A DNA stretch of 64,000 nt from SHZI01 sp041396045 (GCA_041396045.1 JAWKZI010000005.1:163440-227439); one strand, 5' to 3'. Positions 46,279-55,441 are shown, counted from the first letter of the stretch. Made by a program: numbers and translations. Notes: generated by a model not told the origin, from the sequence alone.

Positions 46279-46413
46279 CAGTCGCATCCTCGCTGAATTC
46301 CGCATCTGTTTGTCGGGCAGCATGCCAAAAAGAGGGATCATCGCCCAACTTCAGGGATTTCAGTCCGACCCCAGCCGCCGCGCTGACACCGGACATCGGG
46401 GAAGAATGAAGAA

Positions 46414-46437
46414 AAAGGGGCGCCGCAGCGCCCCTTT
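46414..46437 (-). terminator. Rho-independent terminator of TonB receptor 2
   Basis: Perfect 10-base arms AAAGGGGCGC/GCGCCCCTTT around CGCA. On the minus strand the stem is followed by a T run (TTTTTCTTC), which is right for terminating the receptor gene 22 bases upstream. Confidence 0.85.
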
Positions 46438-46458
46438 GTCCTTAAGTCCTGCCGGCAA

Positions 46459-48708
46459 TCAGTAGTTGACCTTGAAAGTCAGCATATATTCGGCAGGTGG
46501 CAGCGGTGTACGCATGTTCGTGAAACCGTTACTGAAGATGCCGGACACATTGTCTTCCTCATCAGTAATGTTCTTCGCGGCCAGCATCACCTGCCATCGG
46601 CGGTCATCCGCGCCTATACCCAGAAAGCCATTCACGCGGGTGTAGTCGTCGATTTCCACAAGATTGCGTGCCTCGCTGTAGTAGCTGTCCGAGTGGAAAA
46701 CGTCAAAGCCGTAAAAGAAGGCCATGCTGTTTGCCAGCGGGATGGAGTAGTCAAAGCCGATCTTGCCCTGCCATTTGGGATTGCTCGGCAGTTCGCTGGT
46801 CGGCGGTGCCATGCCGTTCAGTCCGCCGGGTGGCGAGTTCGGATTCACGTTGCCAAAGTCGCTGTCCTGAATACCAAGATTGGCATAGACATTCAGGTCG
46901 GAAATTGGTGACCAGACCACTTCGAGTTCGAGACCATAAACATCGACATCGCCGATGTTGTCGATCGGCGTGCCGCCGGCTGAGTTGATCACGATCTGCT
47001 GAATGTCGCTGTACATTGCATAGAAAAGAGCCGCGTTCACGCGGACAGTGCGGTCGGCCAGATCGCTCTTCCAGCCCAGTTCATAGCTGTCCACGGTTTG
47101 TGGATCGAAGGCCTGGCCACCGCAGTTCGAACTCAGATCGCCAAAGCACAAGGTGCGGAAGCCACCTGCCTGAAAGCCGCTGGCATAAGAGAGGTAAACC
47201 ATCTGGTCAGCGGAAAGCTTGTAGTCCAGGCTGAGTTTGAACGTGGTTTCTTCCCAGTCGTCTTTCAGGGCAACGCTGGCGGCTCCGCCGCCAAAAGGAT
47301 CGCTATCCGACTGGCAAAAGGCGCCGGTGCAGTTGTCGGTGTATTTCTTCTCGTCCCGGGTCCAGCGTGCGCCACCAGTTGCAGAAAACCGGTCGTTGAA
47401 GTTGTAGGTGGCCTGACCGTAGACCGCATAACTGTTGGTTTCGTTGTCGATCGCTTCGTCGAATATGGGCGATGGTGCGATGCCCGGTACGGTGCCGGAG
47501 AAGGTCTGGGTGCCGTCCTCATTGAGATAATAGGCGCCGACCTGCCATAGCCAACTGTCGCCGGCATTACCCAGCAACTGCAATTCCTGGCTGACCTGGT
47601 CGAACTTCGAGTCGGAGCGAATCCGCAGGCCGAACTGGGCCGCGGGAACAGGACCGAAGTCGGCACCACCGCCGGCGAGATCGAAGCCAAACTGTGAATC
47701 GACATTGGCATAGCCGGTAATGGAACGCAGTGTGGCAAAGCCGAGGTCAAAGCTCATGTGCAGATTGATGCCGCCTTGCTGGGAAGCGCCGTAGTTAACG
47801 CCGGCTGCGCTGAAGGTGTCGTAGAAGCCACCCTGAGGCTGGCTGTCCGCTGGTGCTGGACGAAATTCCGGGTTGTTGCAGGCCGGAGGGGCAATGTTGT
47901 TGTAGCAAAAAGGTACGTATGGCACGGCATTGTGGCCGTCGTTCTTGACGTCGGCGACCCAGCCCGTCAGCGTGGCGTCAAATCCGCTGGTGCCGTACCA
48001 GTGGAGCTTGGCCCGCGCGGCCTTGTTGTCGTATTCGCCAGGGTCCTCGCCGGTAACCGGGTTGTGCTGCCAGCCCTTGTTACGCTGGTCATAAACTGCC
48101 GCGATGGAGGCGGCCAGTGAACCTTCTTCGATCGGTCCGCCAAGTGACAGACCGATCTTGGTGGTTTCGTAATTGCCGATTCCTACTGAGGCAGTCAGCC
48201 ATTTGTCGTCGGCGGGGGAGCGCGTGATGATCTTGATTGCTCCCGCTATGGTGTTGCGACCGTAGAGTGTGCCCTGCGGTCCGCGTAGCACTTCAATGCG
48301 ATCGACATCGAGCAGATCGAGATTCACGCTGGCCAGGCGGCCGTAGTAGAGGTCGTCTACATAGATGCCCACCGGGGATTCGGCGAGGTTGAAGCCGGGG
48401 TTCTGGACGCTGGCGCCCCGGGAGTGAATCTGGATGGCTTCCGCGCCGGCCGTAACGGTGTTGGTTTGCAGGTTGGGTACGTTCTGGCCGATATCCTTGA
48501 CCACGTCGATCTGCCGGGCCGTGATCTGGCTGGCGTTGAACGCACTCACCGCCACTGGCACGTCCTGAATGTTCTGTTCGCGCCGCTGTGCCGTGACGAT
48601 GATTTCTTCGACAGCCGCGGCTGGAAACGCAATCGCAACCAGACTGGCCACGGCCAATGAACCTTTGAATACCCTGGATATCACGCTAGCCCTGTCCCGC
48701 GTGTACAT
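46459..48708 (-). CDS. TonB-dependent receptor 2
   Basis: 749 residues. Signal peptide ends in AIAFPAAA; the mature start VEEIIVTAQRREQNIQDVPV contains the plug/TonB box. VDRIEVLRGPQGTLYGRNTI and AGAIKIITRSPADD are family plug motifs, and the barrel ends in aromatic F after MLTFKVNY. No frame problem. It sits between the flavocytochrome and the 205-aa unknown gene, all on the minus strand, and probably imports the substrate of the island. Confidence 0.93.
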   Translation of the reverse strand: MYTRDRASVISRVFKGSLAVASLVAIAFPAAAVEEIIVTAQRREQNIQDVPVAVSAFNASQITARQIDVVKDIGQNVPNLQTNTVTAGAEAIQIHSRGASVQNPGFNLAESPVGIYVDDLYYGRLASVNLDLLDVDRIEVLRGPQGTLYGRNTIAGAIKIITRSPADDKWLTASVGIGNYETTKIGLSLGGPIEEGSLAASIAAVYDQRNKGWQHNPVTGEDPGEYDNKAARAKLHWYGTSGFDATLTGWVADVKNDGHNAVPYVPFCYNNIAPPACNNPEFRPAPADSQPQGGFYDTFSAAGVNYGASQQGGINLHMSFDLGFATLRSITGYANVDSQFGFDLAGGGADFGPVPAAQFGLRIRSDSKFDQVSQELQLLGNAGDSWLWQVGAYYLNEDGTQTFSGTVPGIAPSPIFDEAIDNETNSYAVYGQATYNFNDRFSATGGARWTRDEKKYTDNCTGAFCQSDSDPFGGGAASVALKDDWEETTFKLSLDYKLSADQMVYLSYASGFQAGGFRTLCFGDLSSNCGGQAFDPQTVDSYELGWKSDLADRTVRVNAALFYAMYSDIQQIVINSAGGTPIDNIGDVDVYGLELEVVWSPISDLNVYANLGIQDSDFGNVNPNSPPGGLNGMAPPTSELPSNPKWQGKIGFDYSIPLANSMAFFYGFDVFHSDSYYSEARNLVEIDDYTRVNGFLGIGADDRRWQVMLAAKNITDEEDNVSGIFSNGFTNMRTPLPPAEYMLTFKVNY

Positions 48709-48835
48709 AGTTGAGCTTCCCCTGTAGCGATTACGGTTGTTGTAGTCCGGCCCGGCGCATTAAAACAGCACTGTTGCTGGTAGACAACAGCTTCATGAGG
48801 TTCAGGCGACGGGCTTATGCATCGGGATAATAGTA

Positions 48836-48883
48836 GATCAAAAAAGCCCGACGGCGCATGCGGCTGTGGCTGCAAGCGCCGTC
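48836..48883 (-). terminator. Terminator of the 205-aa gene
   Basis: GACGGCGC (48850-48857) and GCGCCGTC (48876-48883) flank an 18-base loop; on the minus strand the stem is followed by GGGC and a T run (48845-48840 read as six T). It lies 30 bases after the stop of the unknown gene. Confidence 0.7.
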
Positions 48884-48912
48884 AGGACTCATTCGTCTGT
48901 TGCAAAAAGGTA

Positions 48913-49530
48913 TCAGTCGGCCAGCGAGCAGGTGATAGTGCCGTCGGCCTGCAAGGGGGAGATCTCCAGCTTGATCCCCATGGAGTTGCCATAGCCCGTG
49001 AGCCGCGGGATCGTCCAGTTTTCGTGAATTTCCTGGGATGTCAGATCGAACTGACCAATCTTGCGGCACTGGGTCAGTACATGGTTGAACGGATCCTTCC
49101 ACGTACGGCTACGGCCTTCACCGCTGGAAGTCAGCGCGAGCCCGTAGTGACAGGCTGTACGGTCGAGGAGGGCGATCAGCCCGATTTCCGGGTTGCCGGT
49201 TTTTTCGATGATCTTCCTCATGCGCAGGGTGATCGGCTCCATCGTCTTGATGTCGAGCGCGACGTATTGGTCGAGCATTCCATTGTTCTTCGCGAACTGG
49301 ATCGCCATCAGGTGCGCCTTTACCAGCGGGTCGTTCATCTCGTGCTGATAGCCCATATGGTTCCCGAGCATCTTCAGCAGAATGGACATCGACTGACCGA
49401 GTTCGACTTCCCGGCCTTCAAAGCCACTCAGCGACTTGTACTTGTCGAGTGAGGGGCCGGTGGCAGCGGGCGGTGCAGCCGCCGCCGCGGGGTTCTGGGT
49501 GGTCCGTTGGGCAGTGGCCTGGGCATTCAT
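48913..49530 (-). CDS. Unknown 205-aa protein divergent from Rieske oxygenase 2
   Basis: GAGGAG precedes the ATG. An Ala/Gln-rich N-terminal 25 residues leads into a predicted globular domain: LDKYKSLSGFEGREVELGQS, MSILLKMLGNHMGYQHEMND, LVKAHLMAIQFAKNNGMLDQ, MEPITLRMRKIIEKTGNPEI and LEISPLQADGTITCSLAD. No signal peptide or known family recognised. It shares a 182-base divergent promoter region with Rieske oxygenase 2, which suggests a linked role. The two cysteines and several histidines do not make a recognised metal motif. Confidence 0.72.
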   Translation of the reverse strand: MNAQATAQRTTQNPAAAAAPPAATGPSLDKYKSLSGFEGREVELGQSMSILLKMLGNHMGYQHEMNDPLVKAHLMAIQFAKNNGMLDQYVALDIKTMEPITLRMRKIIEKTGNPEIGLIALLDRTACHYGLALTSSGEGRSRTWKDPFNHVLTQCRKIGQFDLTSQEIHENWTIPRLTGYGNSMGIKLEISPLQADGTITCSLAD

Positions 49531-49553
49531 CGTGGTGCTCCTCAAATTCAGGG

Positions 49554-49577
49554 TTGGGCAATTGGGTATTGGGCAAT
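49554..49577 (+). promoter_or_regulatory. Direct repeats in the 49530-49713 divergent promoter region
   Basis: TTGGGCAAT occurs at 49554-49562 and 49569-49577, a 15-base period, with ATTGGG between. Placement 25-50 bases upstream of the 205-aa gene start and ahead of the Rieske gene could mark regulator half-sites. No regulator gene is adjacent. Confidence 0.35.
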
Positions 49578-49712
49578 ATCCAGACTGCAAGTATCCACCT
49601 TGGTGACCAGATTCGCGTGGTGCTTGTCAACTGCCGCCCACAGCGCGAACCAGGATGCTGCTGGCGCAAGCGGAAAGTGTCGTTTGTGCCACTATTTTGG
49701 CTGGAGGCAGGC

Positions 49713-50864
49713 ATGTTCATTAACTTCTGGTATCCCGTCGTTCTCAGCAGCGATCTCAAAGACCAGCCCAGACGCGCCACCATCCTGAGTCTGGACTTTG
49801 CCGTATTTCGGGATAGTCAGGGCAAGGCCAACGTCGTGTCGAACGTCTGTCCGCACCGCGGCGGCTCGCTCTCTGGCGGGAAGATCATGGGGGATCACTT
49901 GCAGTGCCCCTACCACGGCTGGCAGTTCGACGGGTCCGGGCGGTGCCACAAGATTCCGTCGTTGGGCGCCAATGCCAGGATTCCGGCACGCACACGAGTC
50001 GACGCCTATCCGGTTATCGAAAAATACGGCGTGGTGTTTGCCTTTCTGGGCGACCTGCCGGAGGCGGAACGGCCGCCGCTACTGGAAGTGCCGGAGTACG
50101 GTCAGGCGGGCTGGCGGGCCACCTGGATGAATTTTCAGCTGCCCTACAACTACGAGCGTTCGGTCGAGAATGGCATCGATCCGGCCCACAATGAATTCGT
50201 GCATCCCAGCCATGGCTTCTCCGGGGAGAGCGCGGAGTACAAGGTCAACGATCTGCGCTGGGTCGGCGATCCCGAATGGGGTGTCGGCTTTTTCACACAG
50301 TTCAGGTCGCCAGCATCGAATGACGGCGAATTCGCCAAAATGAAGCAGGCAACTGACTCACGCGAGGCAGGCACCGGTGCCATCGGCCCCAATCAGATCT
50401 GGACTTATATCCGCTTCGGCGCGGGCAAAAACATGCATCAGTACATGTGGGAGGCGCCGATTGACGAACACAATACGAATGTCTTTTTCATGAACATGCG
50501 CTCCACCTTTCTGGAAGAAGACAAGGACCAGAAGGTCAACGAGATGAACTGGATGATTGCGGCGCAGGACATCAAGGTGTTGTCGGCGCTACAGCCGGCA
50601 CTGACGCCGCACACCAATACCAAAGAGTTCATGGTGCCGGCCGACGAACCCATACTGCGTTATCGGAAGCTGCTCCGGGCATGGGAACAACGCGGCTGGC
50701 GCATCAACATGGACGAATTGAACCGGGTGCGCAGCCGGGCAGCTTGTGCAATTCCCGGGCCGGAGCGACGCCACCACAAGGGCTGGGTGCTTGACGCGGT
50801 CCCTACAACCGGCGCGCCGGCCGATGTGCCGCCACACCTGGAACTTGCAGCCGAAGACAAGTAG
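49713..50864 (+). CDS. Rieske-type aromatic ring oxygenase, alpha subunit 2
   Basis: 383 residues from an ATG preceded by GGAGG. Rieske ligands Cys46, His48, Cys65 and His68; iron site Asp156, His159, His164 in ENGIDPAHNEFVHPSHG. It shares residue spacing with the other two copies, but its central and C-terminal parts differ clearly (FGAGKNMHQYMWEAPIDEHN). It heads the run isochorismatase, deacetylase, 88-aa protein, cupin. Reaction is oxygen insertion or demethylation; no electron-transfer partner is encoded nearby. Confidence 0.92.
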   Translation: MFINFWYPVVLSSDLKDQPRRATILSLDFAVFRDSQGKANVVSNVCPHRGGSLSGGKIMGDHLQCPYHGWQFDGSGRCHKIPSLGANARIPARTRVDAYPVIEKYGVVFAFLGDLPEAERPPLLEVPEYGQAGWRATWMNFQLPYNYERSVENGIDPAHNEFVHPSHGFSGESAEYKVNDLRWVGDPEWGVGFFTQFRSPASNDGEFAKMKQATDSREAGTGAIGPNQIWTYIRFGAGKNMHQYMWEAPIDEHNTNVFFMNMRSTFLEEDKDQKVNEMNWMIAAQDIKVLSALQPALTPHTNTKEFMVPADEPILRYRKLLRAWEQRGWRINMDELNRVRSRAACAIPGPERRHHKGWVLDAVPTTGAPADVPPHLELAAEDK

Positions 50865-50989
50865 AGGTGGCGCCGCACGCCTGGTCGTTTATCAGGCAGC
50901 GGATTTATAAAGTTCCGATCGCTTGCGGGGCGGGCAGTTCAGTGGAACTATTAGCCCTCTGGAATGCGAATAACACAAGGAAACAAGTG

Positions 50990-51628
50990 ATGGCCCAGTC
51001 GACTGCGACCAAGAACTACGCCGGGGTATGGGATAACCGGCTGGGTTTCGGCAAGAAAACCGCGTTGCTGGTGATCGATCTGCTCCAGGGTTACACACTG
51101 AAGGGCGCACCGCTTTATGCGCCAGGCGTGATCAAGGCCGTGGCTGAAATGCCGGCCGTGCTGCGGGCGGCGCGTGCGAAGAAGATGCCCGTCATTCATA
51201 CACGGGTGCTGTACAACCCCGCGGATTTTGCTGATGGCGGCATCTGGATCAAGAAGGCACCGGTACTGAAGAGCCTGGTGCCCGGTAACAAGTACGCCCA
51301 GTTCTGCAAGGGCATGGAGCCCAGGAAGAGTGAGCTGGTCATAGTCAAGAACTATGCGAGCGCGTTCTTTGGCACGTCGCTCGCGGCAACGCTCACGGCG
51401 ATGGGTGCGGATACAGTGCTCATTACCGGATGCACTACCTCCGGGTGTATTCGTGCCTCGGCAGTGGATGCGGTTCAACACGGCTTTCGCCCGGTCGTCA
51501 TCCGCGAGTGCGTCGGCGATCGGCACGACGACCCCCATGAGGCCAATCTGTTTGACATCAATGCCAAATACGGCGATGTGATCAGCAAAGCTGAAGCGCT
51601 GAAGTACATCAAGGGCCTTCGAAAGTAA
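50990..51628 (+). CDS. Isochorismatase-family cysteine hydrolase
   Basis: 212 residues. Catalytic triad Asp30 (ALLVIDLLQGY), Lys120 (VKNYASAFFG) and Cys153 (TGCTTSGCIRAS) is complete. The closest functional groups are N-carbamoylsarcosine amidase and maleamate-type amidohydrolases, which cleave amide or carbamoyl bonds, rather than true isochorismatases. AAGGAAACAAG precedes the ATG. It lies between Rieske oxygenase 2 and the deacetylase gene on the same strand and probably hydrolyses an amide intermediate. Confidence 0.88.
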   Translation: MAQSTATKNYAGVWDNRLGFGKKTALLVIDLLQGYTLKGAPLYAPGVIKAVAEMPAVLRAARAKKMPVIHTRVLYNPADFADGGIWIKKAPVLKSLVPGNKYAQFCKGMEPRKSELVIVKNYASAFFGTSLAATLTAMGADTVLITGCTTSGCIRASAVDAVQHGFRPVVIRECVGDRHDDPHEANLFDINAKYGDVISKAEALKYIKGLRK

Positions 51629-51650
51629 TCAACACCAAGGGACAAGTCGC

Positions 51651-52570
51651 ATGACCAGCAAACAGCACACACCGGCGAAGACAGATCGTGGAGAACTGAC
51701 CCAGTGTCCGCACTACGACTATGTCCCCATCATCGACCGTCCGAAGTTCAAGTTGCCGAAGAGATTGCTCGCGTTGCGGTCATTCCGTACATCAACATTG
51801 AACACTTTCCCAACAACATTCCCGGGACAGCGATTATTCCCGGCACGCAGCAGTTCAATCCTGATCCGTTGAACTATGGCTGGCGCGATTATGGAAACCG
51901 CGTGGGCTTGTGGAGGATGATCGAGCTGATGGACCAGATCGGCATGCGAGGTACTGTTTGCCTGAACTCCGACATCATTCGCGAATATCCCCGCATCGTT
52001 GAGGAAACCAACAAGCGCAAGTGGGCCTTCATTGGTCACGGCATCAATAACGCACCCGCCAACTTTCTTTCCGGTATTGATGAAAAGAAAGAACGCGAGA
52101 TCGTAGGTGGTGTGCTGAAGGCCATCGAGAAAGCCGTCGGCCGTAAAACCAAAGGATGGCTGTCGCCGTTTTTGACGCACACCAACAACACGCCAAACAT
52201 TCTTGCTGATCTGGGTGTGGAATATCTTTGTGACTACACCGCCGACGATCATCCCTTTCCGCTCAACGTCAAGAAGGGCAGCCTGGTTTCCGTGCCGTAC
52301 ACCGTCGAGCTGAACGATATTCCGGCATTTGCGAATGTCGGGGTGAGTTCGGAGGCATTCGGGGACATGATCGTTGATCAGTTCGATGTGTTGTACGATG
52401 AGGGGGCCGACAACGCGCGGTGCATGCCGATTTGCCTGCACACGTTCTGGGTGGGGCAGCCCAACAAGTTCAAGCACTTGAAGCGGGCCTTCGGTCACAT
52501 CGCCAGCCACAAGGATGTCTGGTTGACGACCGGCGACGACGTAAACGACTGGTACCGCAAGAACAGGTAG
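51651..52570 (+). CDS. Polysaccharide-deacetylase/PuuE-like hydrolase (frameshifted)
   Basis: About 306 residues. Starts HYDYVPIIDRPKFKLP, then a one-base break near 51758, then EEIARVAVIPYINIEHFPNN. NodB-fold motifs follow: GNRVGLWRMIELMDQIGMRG, WAFIGHGINNAPANFLSGID (His-Gly-x-N), GWLSPFLTHTNNTPNILADL and CLHTFWVGQP. The PuuE/HpPgdA-like subgroup includes cyclic-amide hydrolases such as allantoinase. No signal peptide, so cytoplasmic. It starts 20 bases after the isochorismatase stop. Confidence 0.82.
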
Positions 52571-52683
52571 GAACGCTGTCAGGCGCGAGCTCAACTGGAA
52601 TGTGGCTATAGCCGCTTCTACAATAGGCACGCGGCTCAGGTTGCTGCTACGGAAACAGGACTTTCAGAGAAGGACAGAGACAG

Positions 52684-52950
52684 ATGGCCAAACGAGTACA
52701 AGAAGCGAAGCCAGCCCGTACCAAAGAGGCGGCTGCGTGGATCAAGGAGAATGTCGCAGAGCAGAAAAAGCGTTATGCGGCAATCGTCAAGGAGCAGGAT
52801 GGCCTGGCGTCCCAACGGGAGAAGTGGGTTGAGGAATTCCTGCGGATTATCCAGACCAGGGGATTCAACGTAACCGGTGATCAGCGTCGGGTGATCAAGC
52901 CCGAAGAAATTGCCAAAAAGCCCAAAGGCAAGCACCAGGTGGTTTTCTAG
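52684..52950 (+). CDS. Unknown 88-aa basic protein
   Basis: Strongly charged helical protein: EAAAWIKENVAEQKKRYAAI, VKEQDGLASQREKWVEEFLR and IIQTRGFNVTGDQRRVIKPE. GAGAAGGACAGAGACAG lies upstream of the ATG. No family recognised. It separates the deacetylase and cupin genes and is transcribed with them; the coiled-coil-like middle suggests an oligomer or subunit role, which is a guess. Confidence 0.65.
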   Translation: MAKRVQEAKPARTKEAAAWIKENVAEQKKRYAAIVKEQDGLASQREKWVEEFLRIIQTRGFNVTGDQRRVIKPEEIAKKPKGKHQVVF

Positions 52951-52998
52951 GTCCATCAGGACGCAAAAGCCAAGGCATTTACTTCAGGAGATTGATTC

Positions 52999-53951
52999 GT
53001 GGCACGACCGCATATAGAACCCTATGTCGAACTTGATCACCCGTTCAAGAAGTTCGGCGTTTCCGGCTTCAAGGGCAGCCAGTACAAGGTGCTGTCCCTG
53101 GATACTGACACAGGCGCTTGCACCCTCAAGGTGCGCTTCGATGGCGGCTTCAAGCGCAAACCCGGCCTCAGCTATTCCGACATGGAAATTTTTGTCCTCA
53201 ACGGCAAGATCAAGGTCGGCAGACAGGTCTGGACCGAGGGACACTACGCCTTTATCCCGGCCGGCATGGCCGTAGGCGCGATCGAGGTATCGCAGGGCGC
53301 TGAAGCCATCCTGATGTTCAACAACAGCGAGCCGACATTCGCGGAGTCAGATAAAAATCACCGGCTGGCCCTGACGGATGCATTTACTTCGGTCAATAGC
53401 TATGAAGATCGGCCGTGGGGCGGTGGTAGCATCGTGTCACCGTCAGTCGCGACCGGCTGTCTGATCAAGCTGCTGCATTTCGATCCGCTGACCGAGGCGC
53501 TCAGTTTTCTTTACTGCATGACGCCGCAGTTCATGCGGGACAACATCTCCTATCACGACAGCGCTGAAAGTCATATCACATCTGGGGAACCTCCTGGATG
53601 ATGCAGTTTGGCGAACTGCCCACTGGCGGCTATTTCTGGCGACCACCGTATATCAATCACGGTTCCTTCCGCTGCAAGTACGGCACCATCGCGTTCGGTC
53701 GTACGGATTCAATCCTGTTCAACTACTTTCATTTCAATCCATGGACAAATCCGGACGAGAACAAGATGCGGGCCGCGGCCAATCTGTATCGTAAGCGCCC
53801 ACAGCTCTACAACTGGGTGGAGTCGGACGGACACAATCATCCGCACGGGCCGCAGGATTTTGAGAATGTGGATTACGCTGCGGAACCGAGCATCCGGCAA
53901 CTGCACGGCGAGCCGATTGGCGGCAGCGTCAAGCGGAAAAAGCGGCAGTAG
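52999..53951 (+). CDS. Double-cupin protein, DUF4437-like (frameshifted)
   Basis: About 317 residues from a GTG preceded by AGGAG. First cupin: SYSDMEIFVLNGKIKVGRQV and EGHYAFIPAGMAVGAIEVSQ; second half RPWGGGSIVSPSVATGCLIK, FLYCMTPQFMRD and, after a one-base break near 53583, MMQFGELPTGGYFWRPPYIN to FRCKYGTIAFGRTDSILFNY. The fold suits a metal-dependent isomerase, dioxygenase or decarboxylase; canonical His ligands are not obvious in the first domain, so the role is open. Last gene of the run. Confidence 0.72.
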
Positions 53952-53980
53952 CAGCAGCTTCAGCCGCAACCTTGATGCGA

Positions 53981-54005
53981 AACGGCGGGCCAGTGGCCCG
54001 CCGTT
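53981..54005. terminator. Bidirectional Rho-independent terminator
   Basis: AACGGCGGGCC/GGCCCGCCGTT with a three-base loop, followed on the plus strand by TTGTTTTGG. It ends the cupin transcript and probably also that of nhaA, which runs towards it. Confidence 0.85.
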
Positions 54006-54039
54006 TTGTTTTGGTGGTTCATCACCGCGGCTGAAGTGG

Positions 54040-55254
54040 CTACCGGCGTCCCCCGCCGGCAGGTAGTGTCCGGCCTGCGGCAAGACCGAACGCGGCGGCG
54101 ATCACCGAGGCTGCGAGAACGCCAAGAGTCATCGCGTCCAGCAATTTGCCTTCGGCGAATGCCAGGCCGCCTATAAAGATCGACATCGTGAAGCCAATGC
54201 CGGCAAGTCCTCCGATGGCCAGCAAGCCACGCCAGCTGACGTCGGCCGGCAAATGGATGAGGCCAATTCGATGCGTTATCCAGCAGAATGACACGATGCC
54301 CAGCGGCTTGCCGATCACCAGCCCGGCCACGACGCCAAACAGAATGTTGCGCGTGAGTGGTTCGGCGAGGGGGTTGCCGTTGATGTGGACGCCGGCATTG
54401 GCCAGGGCAAAGACCGGCATGATGAGAAAAGTGCTCCAGGGATGCAGCAGTTTCTGCAGCCACACAACTGGCGGCCGTTGTTCGTCTTCCGGTCGCCGGT
54501 AGGGATTCGGGATGGCCGGGGTCAATAGCCCGAGGATCACGCCGCTCACCACGGGATGAATGCCTGCCCACAGCAAGCCAAGCCAGATCACAGCGCCCAC
54601 CGGTACATAGGCGAGTGGTTGCCAGATCTTCAGACGTTGCAGGACAAAGACCAGCCCGATCCCGATGGCGGACAGCGCAATGCCGATCTCCGTAATGTTG
54701 CCGGTATACACCAGCGCAATGATCAGGATTGCCGCGATGTCATCGATGATGGCAATCGACAACAGCAGAACGCGCAGTCCCGAAGAGACGCGTGAGCCGA
54801 GCAGCGCCAGCAGGCCGACAGCAAAGGCAATATCCGTGGCGGTGGGTACTGCCCAGCCGGGCAGCGTCGCCGGGTCGCGGCTGATACCAAGGTAAATCAG
54901 GGCAGGTACCACCACGCCACCCGCTGCGGCGATCAGCGGCACGGCTGCACGTCGGCGGGTGGCCAGCGTGCCGGAGTGCATCTCATGCCGGACTTCCAGC
55001 CCCACCGTAAAGAAGAACAGGGTCATCAGCCCGTCGTTCACCAGAAAGCGCAGATTGATATCAAACGGGACGGGCAGCAGTGAAAGGGACCCATGCCAGA
55101 AGGCGTGCCAGGCAGACGACCAGGGTGAGTTGGCAATTGTCAGCGCAACGGCTGCGGCCAGCACCAGCATGACACCGCTGCTGGCTTCGTGATGCAGGAG
55201 CGCCGTCAGGCGCAAACGCGGTCCGTTCGCGCCTGACGGCGCTCCTGCGGTCAA
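54040..55254 (-). CDS. nhaA: Na+/H+ antiporter NhaA
   Basis: 404 residues from a TTG that overlaps the stop of a 48-aa open frame. The transport core is clear: FFFTVGLEVRHEM, PTATDIAFAVGLLALLG (Asp141) and SIAIIDDIAAILIIALVYTG with the paired Asp171-Asp172 of NhaA. It expels Na+ or Li+ for H+ at high pH. The first 15 residues are encoded by a REP-like palindrome, so the true start may be further in (near LTALLHHEASSG). Confidence 0.93.
   Translation of the reverse strand: MTAGAPSGANGPRLRLTALLHHEASSGVMLVLAAAVALTIANSPWSSAWHAFWHGSLSLLPVPFDINLRFLVNDGLMTLFFFTVGLEVRHEMHSGTLATRRRAAVPLIAAAGGVVVPALIYLGISRDPATLPGWAVPTATDIAFAVGLLALLGSRVSSGLRVLLLSIAIIDDIAAILIIALVYTGNITEIGIALSAIGIGLVFVLQRLKIWQPLAYVPVGAVIWLGLLWAGIHPVVSGVILGLLTPAIPNPYRRPEDEQRPPVVWLQKLLHPWSTFLIMPVFALANAGVHINGNPLAEPLTRNILFGVVAGLVIGKPLGIVSFCWITHRIGLIHLPADVSWRGLLAIGGLAGIGFTMSIFIGGLAFAEGKLLDAMTLGVLAASVIAAAFGLAAGRTLPAGGGRR
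55194..55248. repeat. REP-like palindrome at the nhaA start
   Basis: Perfect 20-base arms (GCAGGAGCGCCGTCAGGCGC and complement) around a 15-base loop. The core matches the REP type of the 22662 palindrome (GGAGCGCC versus GGAGCGGC). It covers the proposed nhaA start region. Confidence 0.75.
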
Positions 55255-55397
55255 ACGCCGGCTTTCGGGACGGCCAGAAATTGCCGGCCGGAGCGCGATC
55301 CGTAGCCGGGGTACATGGCGCCACGCGGCGCGGCATTGAAGGCCAGTGGCGGAAGAGTGGGCCCACCGTTCGTGGTGTCAGGAAGCGTGACGGGCAT
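55251..55397 (-). CDS. Possible 48-aa small protein upstream of nhaA
   Basis: Reads MPVTLPDTTNGGPTLPPLAF then a GAMYPGYGSRSGRQFLAVPK tail. GAGG lies nine bases ahead of the ATG, and the stop overlaps the nhaA TTG start (TTGA), the pattern of coupled translation. No family recognised. The remaining bases up to 55593 hold the tandem repeat at 55414-55441 and probably the nhaA and hydrolase promoters, with nothing else I can support. Confidence 0.4.
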   Translation of the reverse strand: MPVTLPDTTNGGPTLPPLAFNAAPRGAMYPGYGSRSGRQFLAVPKAGV

Positions 55398-55413
55398 GAG
55401 CAGCACCTCAGTG

Positions 55414-55441
55414 AGCCAACTGGAATGAGCCAACTGGAATG
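55414..55441. repeat. 14-base tandem duplication
   Basis: AGCCAACTGGAATG occurs twice in a row (55414-55427 and 55428-55441) in the nhaA upstream region. A related CTCAACTGGAATG occurs at about 52591 before a REP-like GTGGCTATAGCCGC, hinting at shared debris of a repeat family. Confidence 0.6.

Noticed and set aside
45316..46296. 326-codon open frame antisense to the flavocytochrome gene
   Set aside because: No recognisable domain; the opposite strand encodes a complete FAD protein.
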